NCBI GenBank assembly: GCA_013285425.1
Contig: CP053447.1
Span: 626,001 to 690,000, forward strand
From: Ignavibacteriota bacterium
GTDB taxonomy: Bacteria > Bacteroidota > Ignavibacteria > Ignavibacteriales > Ignavibacteriaceae
Reading direction: 5' to 3'
DNA: 64,000 nucleotides
The translations under genes were made by a program, and so were the position numbers. This document shows, piece after piece, positions 16,748 to 27,401 of this stretch. The notes under the pieces were generated by a model, which made no database searches, was not told the DNA's origin, and saw only the letters and a program-made list of their open reading frames with translations. Positions within the stretch are counted from its first letter, which is position 1. The number at the start of each line of letters is the position of its first letter.

Positions 16748-19700
16748 ATGAGTTGGATTAAGGATTTAATATCACCTCAAACCCGTAAGTGGGAAGAGTT
16801 TTACAGAAATCGTTTTCAGCACGACCGTATTGTAAGAAGTACGCACGGAGTTAATTGCACCGGCGGCTGTTCCTGGCAGGTTCATGTTAAAGATGGAATA
16901 GTTGTCTGGGAAACCCAGCAGCTCGATTATCCGCTATTGGAAGGCTCGCTGCCGCCTTATGAACCCCGCGGATGTCAAAGAGGTATTTCTTTTTCGTGGT
17001 ATTTATACAGTCCGCTGAGAATTAAATATCCGCTTATCCGCGGTGCACTGATAGATGCTTTTAGAGAAGAAAAACTAAAAACCGGTGATGCATTAACTGC
17101 ATGGGAAAATCTTCAGAACAATAAAGAGAAAAGGAAAGCTTATCAGACAGCACGAGGTAAAGGCGGATTCAGAAGAGCTACCTGGGATGAAGTACTTGAG
17201 ATAATTGGTGCAGCTAATATTTATACTGCAAAAAAATATGGTCCGGATAGAGTTATTGGTTTTTCACCAATCCCCGCAATGTCTATGCTTAGTTATGCTG
17301 CAGGCAGCAGGTTTCTTCAATTGTTCGGAGGTGTTAATCTTAGTTTTTACGATTGGTATTGTGACCTTCCTAATGCATTCCCTGAAATATGGGGTGAACA
17401 AACCGATGTTTGTGAGAGTGCCGATTGGTATAACTCTAAAATGATTGCTGTAATGGGTGCAAACCTTAATATGACAAGAACACCAGATGTCCATTTCTTT
17501 GCTGAAAGCCGACACAATGGTACTAAGACAATTGTTTTTTCACCGGACTTTAGTCAGGTAGCAAAATTTTCTGATCAATGGTTTCCTCTTCACGCCGGAA
17601 GTGATGGTGCATTTTGGATGGCAGTAACACATGTTGTTCTAAAAGAATATCATCACGAAAAAAAGTCACCTTACTTTATAGAGTATGTAAAGAAATATAC
17701 AGATTCTCCATTCCTTGTTGAGCTTGAAGATAATAATGGGAATTATAAACCGGGCAGGCTTGTTCGGGCAAACAGAATATCTGAATATAAAGATATCAAC
17801 AACGGAGAATGGAAATTCTTAAATCTTGATTCCAAATCCGGTAAGCTTGTTGTTCCTAAAGGTACTATCGGTCAAAGATGGGATTCAAAACAAGGTAACT
17901 GGAATCTTAAATATGAAAATGAAACTGATAACAAAGAATATGATCCTGTGTTAAGCCTTGCCGGGTCTAATGATAAAATATTACAGGTAGAGTTTATTGA
18001 GTTCGGTTTAAACACAAAACGTTTTCGCGGAGTGCCTGTAAAACTTATTGAAACAAGCGATGGTAAGAAAATACCTGTTACAACTGTTTATGATTTGATA
18101 ATGGCACAGTATGGAGTTGACAGAGGATTAGGCGGCGATTATCCAAAGGATTATTCTGATAAAGATTCTTCTTATACTCCAGCCTGGCAGGAAGTTTTTA
18201 CTGGCGCTGATTCAAAAGCAGTAATTAGCTTTGCAAGAGAATGGGCTGAAACTGCAATAAACACCGAGGGCAAATGTATGATTATCATCGGCGCCGGTGT
18301 TAATCATTGGTTCCATCAGAATCTTATCTATCGTGCAGGGGCAATGGCACTTATGATGTGCGGATGTATCGGGAAAAACGGCGGCGGCTTAAATCATTAT
18401 GTCGGTCAGGAAAAATTAGCACCACAGGATTCATGGTCAAATATTGCATTTGCAAGGGATTGGGTTGATGCAGTGCGATTACAGCAGACTCCTTTGTGGC
18501 ATTATATAAATACCTGTCAGTATAGATATGACGGAAAGACTTCAAAATATAATACTGTACCGGATAATGAATTGGCAAACAAGCACATGGCTGATATGAT
18601 ATTTAAATCAGTACGAATGGGATGGATGCCGTTTTATCCGCAGTTTAATAAAAACAGTCTTGAACTTGCCAAAGAATTTAATACTAATGATCCGGATGAA
18701 TTGAAGAAAATTGTTTTGGAAAAAATCAAGAATAAAGAAATTGAATTTTCAATTGCAAATCCTGATCAGGATACTAACTTTCCAAGAGTTTGGTTTATCT
18801 GGCGTGGCAATGCAATTGCCGGAAGTATGAAAGGACACGAATATGCCCTTAATCATTATCTTGGAACTCACACAAATATTATTGCAAAAGACAGCGAAGA
18901 TAAAACCGAAGAGGTAAAGTGGCATGATATAGCACCGGTTGGTAAAATGGATTTAGTCGTTGATTTGAATTTCAGAATGGACTCATCTGCACTTTATTCT
19001 GATATTGTTTTACCTGCAGCTTCATGGTACGAAAAGGATGATTTAAACAGTACAGATATGCATTCGTTTATACATCCGTTATCTGCTGCTATTCCACCTG
19101 TATGGGAAGCAAAAACTGATTGGGATATTTTTAGAAATATTGCCTGGGCAACCAGTCATACAGCCAAAAAGCATTTAAATCAAAATCAGGTTGATATAGT
19201 TACAAGCCCTCTTTCACACGATTCACCGGATGAAATTACTCAGCCTTCAATGAAGGACTGGTATTTAGGCGAATGCGATATTATAGCGGGGAAGACAACA
19301 CAGAAAATTACAGTTCTTCAAAGAGACTTTACCAAAATTTATGATAAATATATCTCGCTGGGTCCGAATATAAAAAGCAAAGGGTTAGGCGCTCATGGTA
19401 ATCACTATAAATGCGATGACTTTTATGATGATATGATAAACTCTTATCATTTTCCGGTTGAGAAAATCGATGGGAAAACCTATCCATCAATTAAAGAAGA
19501 TGTTTCTGCTGTTAACGCGGTTCTTTATCTGTCATCTCTCACTAATGGCGAGTTAGCATACAGAGCTTATAAATATATGGAGACAAAAACAGGCCTTGTG
19601 CTTGCTGATCTTGCGGAAGGTAATAGAAATGTAAGAATAAACTTTAAGGATTTACAAGCGCAGCCAAGAAGATATCACAACTCGCCGGTTTGGTCAGGTC

Positions 19701-20356
19701 TGATGAATGACGGAAGAGCTTATTCAGCATATACATATAATGTAGAGCGTTTGGTTCCATGGCGTACATTAACCGGAAGACAGCATTTTTATCTTGATCA
19801 CGATATGTATCTTGGTTTTGGTGAAAATCTGCCAACATATAAACCTTCTCCAAAGTATCAGGCTTACGGTGATTTAAAAGAAACTTTGAAACACGGTGAT
19901 GCCAAAGTATTAAACTGTTTGACACCTCATGGTAAATGGCATATTCATTCAACGTATATGGATAATATAAGAATGCTTACTCTTTCGAGAGGTATGGAGC
20001 CATGTTGGCTTAATGAAGAGGATGCTAAGGAACTTTCAATAAATGATAATGACTGGGTTGAAGTTTTTAATGATCATGGAGTTTATTGTACCAGAGCTGT
20101 TGTAAGTACACGAATACCTAAAGGTGTTTGCATTGTTTATCATACCGTTGAAAGAACAATATCAATTCCGAAATCACAAGTTCGTGGAAACAAAAGAGCC
20201 GGTATGAATAACAGCATAACAAGGATTCATTTAAAACCTAATCTGCTGGCTGGCGGATATGCTCAGTTTTCGTATCACTTTAATTATTGGGGACCTTCGG
20301 CACCGAACAGAGATACGCACGTTGTTGTTAAAAAGATGGACAAAGTTAATTTTTAA
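16748..20356 (+). CDS. narG: respiratory nitrate reductase alpha subunit
   Basis: The catalytic molybdenum subunit that reduces nitrate to nitrite. At 1202 residues it is close to the E. coli NarG length. The N-terminal FS0 cluster site is '[11 protein letters not shown]' plus the later 'RGCQRG', which has the His-Cys3 pattern of NarG. The Mo-binding region 'WYCDLPNAF' includes the Asp that ligates Mo in NarG, followed by '[17 protein letters not shown]'. There is no functional twin-arginine signal; the N-terminus resembles the vestigial one of cytoplasm-facing NarG. It lies 107 bp before narH in an operon with narJ and narI. Confidence 0.97.
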   Translation: MSWIKDLISPQTRKWEEFYRNRFQHDRIVRSTHGVNCTGGCSWQVHVKDGIVVWETQQLDYPLLEGSLPPYEPRGCQRGISFSWYLYSPLRIKYPLIRGALIDAFREEKLKTGDALTAWENLQNNKEKRKAYQTARGKGGFRRATWDEVLEIIGAANIYTAKKYGPDRVIGFSPIPAMSMLSYAAGSRFLQLFGGVNLSFYDWYCDLPNAFPEIWGEQTDVCESADWYNSKMIAVMGANLNMTRTPDVHFFAESRHNGTKTIVFSPDFSQVAKFSDQWFPLHAGSDGAFWMAVTHVVLKEYHHEKKSPYFIEYVKKYTDSPFLVELEDNNGNYKPGRLVRANRISEYKDINNGEWKFLNLDSKSGKLVVPKGTIGQRWDSKQGNWNLKYENETDNKEYDPVLSLAGSNDKILQVEFIEFGLNTKRFRGVPVKLIETSDGKKIPVTTVYDLIMAQYGVDRGLGGDYPKDYSDKDSSYTPAWQEVFTGADSKAVISFAREWAETAINTEGKCMIIIGAGVNHWFHQNLIYRAGAMALMMCGCIGKNGGGLNHYVGQEKLAPQDSWSNIAFARDWVDAVRLQQTPLWHYINTCQYRYDGKTSKYNTVPDNELANKHMADMIFKSVRMGWMPFYPQFNKNSLELAKEFNTNDPDELKKIVLEKIKNKEIEFSIANPDQDTNFPRVWFIWRGNAIAGSMKGHEYALNHYLGTHTNIIAKDSEDKTEEVKWHDIAPVGKMDLVVDLNFRMDSSALYSDIVLPAASWYEKDDLNSTDMHSFIHPLSAAIPPVWEAKTDWDIFRNIAWATSHTAKKHLNQNQVDIVTSPLSHDSPDEITQPSMKDWYLGECDIIAGKTTQKITVLQRDFTKIYDKYISLGPNIKSKGLGAHGNHYKCDDFYDDMINSYHFPVEKIDGKTYPSIKEDVSAVNAVLYLSSLTNGELAYRAYKYMETKTGLVLADLAEGNRNVRINFKDLQAQPRRYHNSPVWSGLMNDGRAYSAYTYNVERLVPWRTLTGRQHFYLDHDMYLGFGENLPTYKPSPKYQAYGDLKETLKHGDAKVLNCLTPHGKWHIHSTYMDNIRMLTLSRGMEPCWLNEEDAKELSINDNDWVEVFNDHGVYCTRAVVSTRIPKGVCIVYHTVERTISIPKSQVRGNKRAGMNNSITRIHLKPNLLAGGYAQFSYHFNYWGPSAPNRDTHVVVKKMDKVNF

Positions 20357-20462
20357 TTTATCTATAGAAAGTGATGATTTATTATCCTGAAAAAACAGTA
20401 TAAAAGAAATTGAAAAATCAGATAGAAAACAATAATCATTAATAAATAATAATTAAAATATT

Positions 20463-22013
20463 ATGGATGTAAGATCACAAATATCAATGGTGTTTCATTT
20501 AGACAAATGCATCGGCTGTCATACTTGTTCTATTGCATGTAAAAATATATGGACTGATCGTAAAGGTGCTGAATATATGTGGTGGAACAATGTTGAAACA
20601 AAACCCGGTACCGGTTATCCTTCTAAGTGGGAAGATCAGACAATCTATAGAGGCGGCTGGGAAAAAAATAACGGAAGCATTTCATTAAAAGGTTCCGGAA
20701 AATTTAAAGGACTGGCAAATATTTTTCATAACCCGTACCTGCCGGTAATTGATGATTACTATGAACCATGGACATACAAATATCTTGATCTTATCGAATC
20801 ACCTGAACTAGATGATCAACCGGTTGCAAGACCAGTATCACTGATTACCGGGAAACCGATTGATATTAAAGCCGGACCTAACTGGGATGATGATCTGAGC
20901 GGAACACCGGATTATGCAAGAAATGATCCTAATCTGGAAAATCTTTCTCCTGCTGAACAGGAAGCGATGTTTCAGCTTGAAAAAATGGCAATGTTTTATT
21001 TACCGCGGATCTGTAATCACTGTCTTAATCCTGCTTGTGTTGCTTCTTGCCCGTCAGGTGCAATTTATAAAAGAGGTGAAGATGGAATTGTTCTGATTAA
21101 TCAGAATGTATGCCGTGCCTGGAGAATGTGTGTTACAGCCTGTCCTTATAAAAAATCTTATTATAACTGGCACACAGGAAAATCGGAGAAATGTATTTTA
21201 TGTTATCCCCGGCTTGAAGCCGGATTAACACCTGCCTGCATGCACTCCTGTGTTGGAAGAATCAGATACTTAGGTGTAATGCTTTATGATGCCGATCGTA
21301 TTCATGAAGCAGCTTCTGCCGATGATAATCATCTTATTGAAAAACAGCTTGATATTATTCTTGATCCGTTTGATGAAAAAGTAATAGCTGCTGCAAAAGC
21401 TAATGGCATTGCTGATTCAACATTACTTGCAGCACAAAATTCACCGATTTACAAATTTGTTAAAGAGTGGGGACTTGCTCTACCGCTTCATCCCGAATTC
21501 AGAACCTTACCTATGCTCTTTTATGTTCCGCCATTGTTGCCTGTTATGGCATCCTTGAGCGACGCAAAGAATGGAGCACAAAACGATAAACTGAATCCGA
21601 TTGCCAAGAGATGGGACGATAATTGGTTATATGATACAAGCACAGAAGAACTTTGGGGAACAATTGAAAAAGCAAGATTTCCTTTACAGTATATGGCAAA
21701 TCTTTTTGGTGCTGGTGACACTTCTAAAATAAGTCCTATTCTTAAAAAGATGATGGCTGTAAGAATTCACAGAAGAAGTGTAACTGTTGGCGATCTATCT
21801 GCTGAAAAAGTCAATTCCGCATTAACAGATACAGGATTAAGCCCTGAGCAGGCAGATGCAATTTATGCTTTAACATCACTTGCAAAATTTGATGAAAGAT
21901 TCGTTATTCCGCCGGCTCATCGTGAACAAGCAATTGAAATGCTGGAGAGTACTGCTGATGAAAAGGGTTCAACAGGATTTGGATTTAAAGAAAGACCGGC
22001 TAGAGGAGTGTGA
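20463..22013 (+). CDS. narH: respiratory nitrate reductase beta subunit
   Basis: The electron-transfer subunit with four Fe-S clusters. Cys motifs are 'CIGCHTCSIACK' (about 16-27), 'CNHCLNPACVASCP', 'CRAWRMCVTACP', where Trp replaces one Cys as in the [3Fe-4S] cluster of NarH, and 'CILCYPRLEAGLTPAC'. The 516-residue length and the C-terminal 'GFKERPARGV' end fit NarH. It passes electrons from NarI hemes to NarG. Confidence 0.97.
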   Translation: MDVRSQISMVFHLDKCIGCHTCSIACKNIWTDRKGAEYMWWNNVETKPGTGYPSKWEDQTIYRGGWEKNNGSISLKGSGKFKGLANIFHNPYLPVIDDYYEPWTYKYLDLIESPELDDQPVARPVSLITGKPIDIKAGPNWDDDLSGTPDYARNDPNLENLSPAEQEAMFQLEKMAMFYLPRICNHCLNPACVASCPSGAIYKRGEDGIVLINQNVCRAWRMCVTACPYKKSYYNWHTGKSEKCILCYPRLEAGLTPACMHSCVGRIRYLGVMLYDADRIHEAASADDNHLIEKQLDIILDPFDEKVIAAAKANGIADSTLLAAQNSPIYKFVKEWGLALPLHPEFRTLPMLFYVPPLLPVMASLSDAKNGAQNDKLNPIAKRWDDNWLYDTSTEELWGTIEKARFPLQYMANLFGAGDTSKISPILKKMMAVRIHRRSVTVGDLSAEKVNSALTDTGLSPEQADAIYALTSLAKFDERFVIPPAHREQAIEMLESTADEKGSTGFGFKERPARGV

Positions 22014-22110
22014 TTTTTTTAAGCTAATAATTATTGAAGTAAATAATAAATCAGTAAACAATTTCAATATGGTTGAAGTTTTTGTAATAAATATTAACCC
22101 GGACTGAGGA

Positions 22111-22770
22111 ATGAGTTTAAGATCAGAAATTTATAGATATTTTGCCTCTGCGTTAACTTACCCTGATGAAGAAGTGCGAAAGACTGTCAGTCAAATGCAT
22201 AACGCATTGAGTATTAATTATCCTGATGCTTCTGAAATGATGGCTGAGTTTTTTGAATTCACGAAAACAACATCAATTTGGAAATGGGAAGAAATATTTA
22301 CGCGCACTTTTGATGTACAGGCTATATCAACACTTGATATTGGTTATACTTTGTTTGGTGATGATTACAAAAGAGGTGAACTTTTAGCTAACTTAAACAG
22401 AGAGCATATTAAGACAGGTAATGATTGTTCTACGGAATTATCTGATCATTTACCAAATGTTTTGAATTTATTAAGTAAACATGAAGATGATGAGTTTAAA
22501 AATGATCTTGTCGGATTAATTATTAAACCCGCACTTAAAAAAATTATTGATGAATTTGAAAGTGTTAATATTGATAAAAAAAACAAAGTATATCAAAAGC
22601 ATCATAGAACAATCATACAGCAGGAAAAGAAATACGGAACTGTTTATCAGTCTATTTTAAAAGGATTATTAATAGTCCTGAATACAGACTTTGGCGGAGA
22701 TTATAAAAACTTGGCCGATGGAAATAATTTTAAAACTGAGTTTGCTAAAGAAATGGAATTACCTGAATAG
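22111..22770 (+). CDS. narJ: nitrate reductase assembly chaperone
   Basis: A 219-residue all-helical protein of the NarJ/DmsD/TorD type. It starts 'MSLRSEIYRYFASALTYPDE', the usual N-terminus of NarJ, and has 'FDVQAISTLDIGYTLFGDDYKRG', the conserved central block. It inserts the molybdenum cofactor into NarG before membrane attachment. GAGG at 22106-22109 lies very close to the start. It lies 10 bp before narI. Confidence 0.92.
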   Translation: MSLRSEIYRYFASALTYPDEEVRKTVSQMHNALSINYPDASEMMAEFFEFTKTTSIWKWEEIFTRTFDVQAISTLDIGYTLFGDDYKRGELLANLNREHIKTGNDCSTELSDHLPNVLNLLSKHEDDEFKNDLVGLIIKPALKKIIDEFESVNIDKKNKVYQKHHRTIIQQEKKYGTVYQSILKGLLIVLNTDFGGDYKNLADGNNFKTEFAKEMELPE

Positions 22771-22779
22771 GAAAATATT

Positions 22780-23508
22780 ATGACTATACTAAATAATTTT
22801 CTCTTTATCGCATTACCTTACATAGCACTTATAGTTTTTTTGATTGGTACTATTTATAGGTACAAAAGTAAAAAGTTTAAGTATTCATCTTTATCATCTG
22901 AGTTTCTTGAAGGAAGAAAACTTTTCTGGGGCTCTGTTCCATTTCACTATGGAATCGTTTTTCTGTTCTTCGGTCATTTGACTGCATTTCTGTTTCCTAG
23001 GGAAGTGCTGTTATGGAACAGCCATCCGGTAAGATTGCTGATACTTGAGGTAACCGCTTTCATTTTTGGTATCACAACATTTGTTGGATTAATACATCTT
23101 TTTATCAGAAGAAAAACCAATCCAAGAGTTCAGATGGTTACAAACAAAATGGATTTGATAATTGAAGTATTGCTTATTGCAGAAATATTTTTAGGTTTGT
23201 GGATTGCATACGGTTATCGCTGGGGTTCTTCCTGGTTTGCTTCTGTACTATCTCCTTATCTGATTTCTGTTTTTACTCTTAATCCTCAAATTGAACCTAT
23301 TATTAATTTGCCGCTTGTAATTCAACTGCATATAGCAACTGCCTTTTTAATTGTACTGCTTATTCCATTTTCAAGATTAGTGCATTTTCTTGTATTTCCG
23401 CTAAGTTACTTATGGAGACCTTATCAAAAAGTTATATGGAACTGGAATAGAAAAAAAGTTCGGAATCCTCGTTCTGTTTGGTCGGTAAATAAATCGAGAA
23501 ATAATTAA
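22780..23508 (+). CDS. narI: nitrate reductase gamma subunit (cytochrome b)
   Basis: A 242-residue integral membrane protein with five membrane segments. It oxidises quinol and carries two b hemes. The heme histidines are visible in 'VPFHYGIVFLFFGHLTAF' and, in the last segment, 'QLHIATAFL' and 'RLVHFLVFPL'. The basic C-terminus ('WNRKKVRNPR') should face the cytoplasm and contact NarGH. The usual narGHJI order is kept. Confidence 0.95.
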   Translation: MTILNNFLFIALPYIALIVFLIGTIYRYKSKKFKYSSLSSEFLEGRKLFWGSVPFHYGIVFLFFGHLTAFLFPREVLLWNSHPVRLLILEVTAFIFGITTFVGLIHLFIRRKTNPRVQMVTNKMDLIIEVLLIAEIFLGLWIAYGYRWGSSWFASVLSPYLISVFTLNPQIEPIINLPLVIQLHIATAFLIVLLIPFSRLVHFLVFPLSYLWRPYQKVIWNWNRKKVRNPRSVWSVNKSRNN

Positions 23509-23548
23509 TTAACTATTTATTTGGTAGTTACAGGGTGAGATTAATTTT

Positions 23549-25024
23549 ATGAACACAGAAAAAGCCGGTTTCAGATCATATAAAATTTTGTTTCTTAGTA
23601 CTCTTGCTTTTATGTTGTCATTTTCTGCCTGGACAATCAACGGTATATTAATAGCATTTCTTGTTGATAATAATATTTTTAAATGGAGCAGTGTTGAAGT
23701 TGGGTGGCTGCTTGGTATTCCGGTTTTATCTGGCGCTGTTTTCAGATTTCCTGTGGGAATTCTAACAGATAAGTTCGGCGGAAAAATTATTTTTACTTTA
23801 CTATTGATGTTTTGTTCTGTACCGATGTATCTGCTTTCATTTGCCAACGATTATTTAGTCTTTGCAATATTAAGTTTTTGTTTTGGGATAGTTGGTTCAA
23901 GTTTTGCCTGCGGAGTAGCCTATGTTTCCCTTTGGTTTCCAAAAAAGCAGCAAGGAACCGCTCTTGGTATTTTTGGGGTAGGCACTATAGGTACGGCTTT
24001 AACAGCACTATTCGCACCTAGATTATTAAATATGCTAACTGATCACGGAATGAATACTGAAGGATGGAGATATCTTCCTCAAATCTATGCTGCGGTTCTG
24101 CTGATTATGGGAATTGTCTTCTTTCTGTTTTCAAACAAAAGGCTGCCTGAAAAGATAAAATCTTTTAAGGAGCTGACTAAACCATTAAAGCAAGTTCAGG
24201 TTTGGCGTTTTGGTTTATATTATTTTCTCGTATTCGGATGTTTTGTTGCTTTCTCTCAATGGCTAATTCCTTATTATGTGAATGCATATTATATGTCTCT
24301 TATTACGGCTGGACTTCTTACTTCCGCTTTTAGTTTACCATCAGGACTTGTTCGTGCTTTAGGCGGATGGCTTGCAGATAAATTTGGTCCGCAAAGAGTT
24401 TTATTTAATGTTTTCAGTGTATCAATAGTTTTATCATTTCTGTTAATATTTCCGAAGATGGAGATTTATTCCCCCGGCTCTGGTATAATGGCTGATCAAA
24501 GCGGAGTAATTACCGAGGTTAATGAAGATGAAATTATTCTAAATAGTTACAAATATCCTTTGATAAAAAAATCTCCTGATTTTAATCCCGAATCAAATCA
24601 AACTTTTGTTTTTCCAAGAATAGAATCCTGGAATGAACCGGTAGTTAAAGAAGGTGATCAGGTTCAGAAAAGGGAACTGCTTGCTAAAGGTGTTACAAGG
24701 ATTTTCTTTCAGGCTAATGTCTGGATATTCTCAGGATTTGTGTTTTTAATTGGCATTGCCTGGGGGCTTGGTATGGGCGCAGTGTATAAATTTATTCCTG
24801 AATATTTTCCAAATGAAGTTGGCGTTGTTGGAGGAATGGTTGGCGTGCTTGGCGGTTTAGGTGGATTTATCGCACCTATAATTTTTGGATATGTACTCAG
24901 TTTTTCAGGAGTGTGGACTTCCAGCTGGTTTATGATGCTTATTCTTTCAGTCATCTGTTTAACATGGTTACATAAATCAGTAACGAAAACTTTGGATCCA
25001 AAAGTAATTGAAGGTATGGAGTAA
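23549..25024 (+). CDS. narK: NarK nitrate/nitrite transporter with an inserted soluble domain
   Basis: A 12-segment MFS transporter. The substrate-binding arginines are expected in 'FRFPVG' (Arg66) and 'GLVRALGG' (Arg269). The glycine-rich nitrate signature regions are 'GTALGIFGVGTIGTALTA' and 'VGGMVGVLGGLGGFI'. Unusual is an insert of about 85 residues between segments 9 and 10 (about 304-388), which should face the periplasm. It has 'SGVITEVNEDEIIL' and 'VVKEGDQVQKRELLAKG', a pattern like the barrel-sandwich hybrid folds of biotinyl/lipoyl domains and RpoB. It closes the nar operon. Confidence 0.93.
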   Translation: MNTEKAGFRSYKILFLSTLAFMLSFSAWTINGILIAFLVDNNIFKWSSVEVGWLLGIPVLSGAVFRFPVGILTDKFGGKIIFTLLLMFCSVPMYLLSFANDYLVFAILSFCFGIVGSSFACGVAYVSLWFPKKQQGTALGIFGVGTIGTALTALFAPRLLNMLTDHGMNTEGWRYLPQIYAAVLLIMGIVFFLFSNKRLPEKIKSFKELTKPLKQVQVWRFGLYYFLVFGCFVAFSQWLIPYYVNAYYMSLITAGLLTSAFSLPSGLVRALGGWLADKFGPQRVLFNVFSVSIVLSFLLIFPKMEIYSPGSGIMADQSGVITEVNEDEIILNSYKYPLIKKSPDFNPESNQTFVFPRIESWNEPVVKEGDQVQKRELLAKGVTRIFFQANVWIFSGFVFLIGIAWGLGMGAVYKFIPEYFPNEVGVVGGMVGVLGGLGGFIAPIIFGYVLSFSGVWTSSWFMMLILSVICLTWLHKSVTKTLDPKVIEGME

Positions 25025-25065
25025 GTTCAGTGCAAAAAGAATCTTGTTATTTACTGATTGAGCAG

Positions 25066-25107
25066 GGATCTTTATAAAGATTTAATAAAAAAAGATGCGC
25101 ATTTTTA
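25066..25107. terminator. convergent terminator region between narK and the TDT transporter
   Basis: Two small palindromes lie between the convergent genes: ATCTTTATAAAGAT (near 25069) and an A-run, GATGCGCAT, T-run element around 25087-25107. The latter could stop transcription from both sides. The stems are short, so confidence is moderate. Confidence 0.4.
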
Positions 25108-25157
25108 GTTAATTAAATTTAAGAAGAAGATATTTCTGATATTAAAAATTAGATCAT

Positions 25158-26249
25158 CTAAACCGTACTTTTACTAATAAACCATTTGAATTGAGTTAGA
25201 ACCGATCTGATAAATCCTGCAAATGCTGCTAACCAAGCCAGAAGTGCTATGTAAATAAAATACTCAGGCACATTATCTAAAAAATGAATATTCAATGCAT
25301 AAGCCATACGGAATGTACAAGCAGTGTACATTCCAAGAGGGAAGACAGCACCCCAGTATAAGGGATCATATTTAAGCGGAAATCTTTTATAGATATGTCT
25401 CCAAATTGCAAGTATGAACAGCATTGGTATCCACCAGGTACCTGTAACCCAATAAAAAATTGTAAATCCTTTTATAAATGGCAGCAAGGATTGTACAAAA
25501 GGAGCGTTATCAGTTTCTAAAATTAAAAGTGAACCCGCAAGTGTAGAAATTGCCATTGCACCCATGTTTATCCAGTATGGTGGCGATAAGTCTCCGGGAA
25601 CAAATTTGAAAAAAGTATAACGATAAAAGATAAGCGATATCATCCAGATATAAAGCATACCACCCCAGAGCCACATACAAAGAGCTAAAAAATTCATTTG
25701 TAATTTAAATGGCTGCGACAGATTAGTTGCAAGTAATGTGCTAAGTACTGCAATAGATTGTGTTGCTACAACTGCCAGAAGCCATGCACCGGTAATTCCT
25801 TCGTCCAATGGCGGTTTATTTTCCTTGACAGTAAATCCAGTAAAGATCGAATAGTTTAAAATAATCCAGGCAGCAAGTCCGATTATCCAAAGAATAAATG
25901 ATGCTGAATGATTATCATAAATAATTATAAACTGACTGCCAAGAATGCAGGAACCGGCAACAATGGTAAAAAAACCCGGTCCTTTCTGATGATCAATCAT
26001 ATCCTTTAAGAAATCTTTGTGAAAAAAAAGAAGTCTTAAAAGAGTTAATACAACAAGTGAAATATAAAACCATAAGTTCAGCCAAAAGAGCATATAGGCT
26101 ATCCAATTAATCTTAAGAAGATAGCAGGAAATAGAAATAATACCCGTGGACATAACCATCGCGAAATATGCAGACGGAAGATTTTTTATAATCTCTTTTA
26201 ACTTGGTTAAAGAATTACCACTATGTAAAGTATTAGTGTTGTTATTCAT
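25158..26249 (-). CDS. TDT-family transporter (TehA/SLAC1-type anion channel or exporter)
   Basis: A 363-residue protein with about ten membrane segments. 'LPSAYFAMVMSTGIISI' near the N-terminus and 'PPYWINMGAMAISTLAG' in the middle match the tellurite-resistance/dicarboxylate transporter family, and 'WGAVFPLGMYTACTFRMA' near the end is also conserved there. Relatives include TehA, the malate exporter Mae1 and the plant anion channel SLAC1, which conducts nitrate. Its place between nar and mobA genes suggests an anion such as nitrate or nitrite, but that is only context. Confidence 0.88.
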   Translation of the reverse strand: MNNNTNTLHSGNSLTKLKEIIKNLPSAYFAMVMSTGIISISCYLLKINWIAYMLFWLNLWFYISLVVLTLLRLLFFHKDFLKDMIDHQKGPGFFTIVAGSCILGSQFIIIYDNHSASFILWIIGLAAWIILNYSIFTGFTVKENKPPLDEGITGAWLLAVVATQSIAVLSTLLATNLSQPFKLQMNFLALCMWLWGGMLYIWMISLIFYRYTFFKFVPGDLSPPYWINMGAMAISTLAGSLLILETDNAPFVQSLLPFIKGFTIFYWVTGTWWIPMLFILAIWRHIYKRFPLKYDPLYWGAVFPLGMYTACTFRMAYALNIHFLDNVPEYFIYIALLAWLAAFAGFIRSVLTQFKWFISKSTV

Positions 26250-26850
26250 AGTTAAGTTAAAATTAGTGAATAATAAAGGAATGTTCCAAATTCTAAAAAA
26301 AAATATTGCAAAAGAAAAAAAATTATTTTGTTCTCCAATTGAAATTTTCTAAATTTTATTATGAAATATGGGCAATACCTGATAAGTTTACTTTATAAAC
26401 GAATGAGTGTGTCAGAGATTCGCGGTTATAAGTTGGTAAATCCTATGAGAAAAAATTCACACAAGCTACACTTATCTTAATCTTCTCCTGTCTCAGAGGC
26501 AATATATATTCATAAAAAAGACCCGCGATTTATATTTCTATAAATAAATTTAATACCATTAGTGTAATAGCAGTAATTTATTAATTCAAAGTAAATGTAA
26601 GATTTTTGCAGAATGAAAATCAGGAAGTAGAATTATTTAAAAAAATAGAAAGGGTTCAAATGAGAATATTTTAGCAAGCAATAATCAAAGCCATAACTTG
26701 TAGATGTAATATTGAAATTTTAATGAAAACAAATTTATCTCCGCTTTATTTATAAAGGGAAGAGCAGTAAAATAATACTGCAGCATTAATAGAATATCCG
26801 GGTTAAGTCTTTAATAAACATTCATTATTAAAAAATATAAGGAATTAAAT
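26250..26850. other. 600-bp intergenic region
   Basis: Divergent region between the TDT transporter and the CopD-like gene. No open frame is supported. One small perfect hairpin, GCAGTA-AAATAA-TACTGC, lies near 26765-26782. No full copy of the nos/nrf operator is present. Confidence 0.5.
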
Positions 26851-27318
26851 ATGGCTGACCAAACAATTAATTTTTTTCATCTGCTTGGTACATCAGTATG
26901 GATCGGCGGTATGATATACACTCATTTTATTTTATTGCCATCAGTATCCAAAATAGATCCTGGTGAAAGCGGTAAACTACAGGGCATAGCTGCTAAAAGA
27001 TTTTCTATAATTGCCTGGGTTGCAATAATAATTCTCATTATAACTGGTTTCCTAAAAACTCCTGGTGAAATGTTGTTAAATGTTTCAACTCAATTTGGTG
27101 TCGTTCTTCTTATAAAACATATTTTTATCCTCGGTGTTGTTTTAGTTGGAATTGTAATCGGCGGAATAGTTGTTCCGGGATTAAGAAAAAATATGCCAAA
27201 TCCCGGTGAAAAGCCCAGGGAAAAATTCTTATTATTCAAAAAAAGATTAGAGTTACTTGCAACAACGAATTTAATTCTTGGAATATTGATACTAATTTGT
27301 GCATCAATGCTTTGGTAA
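26851..27318 (+). CDS. CopD-like four-helix membrane protein
   Basis: A 155-residue membrane protein with four predicted segments. The N-terminal 'FHLLGTSVWIGGMIYTHFILLP' matches the first helix of the CopD domain, where a His and 'WIGG' are conserved; a second His lies in 'LIKHIFILGV'. CopD proteins move copper or bind heme b. The stand-alone form here is short. It begins a plus-strand series with a radical SAM gene and hemerythrin. Function is not certain. Confidence 0.65.
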   Translation: MADQTINFFHLLGTSVWIGGMIYTHFILLPSVSKIDPGESGKLQGIAAKRFSIIAWVAIIILIITGFLKTPGEMLLNVSTQFGVVLLIKHIFILGVVLVGIVIGGIVVPGLRKNMPNPGEKPREKFLLFKKRLELLATTNLILGILILICASMLW

Positions 27319-27401
27319 TGAAATGAAGAGTACTTTATAAAGAAAGTTTAAAGTAAAAATAATTATTTAAAAAATTTTATTATTAAAAAGGAGCAACAAA
27401 A

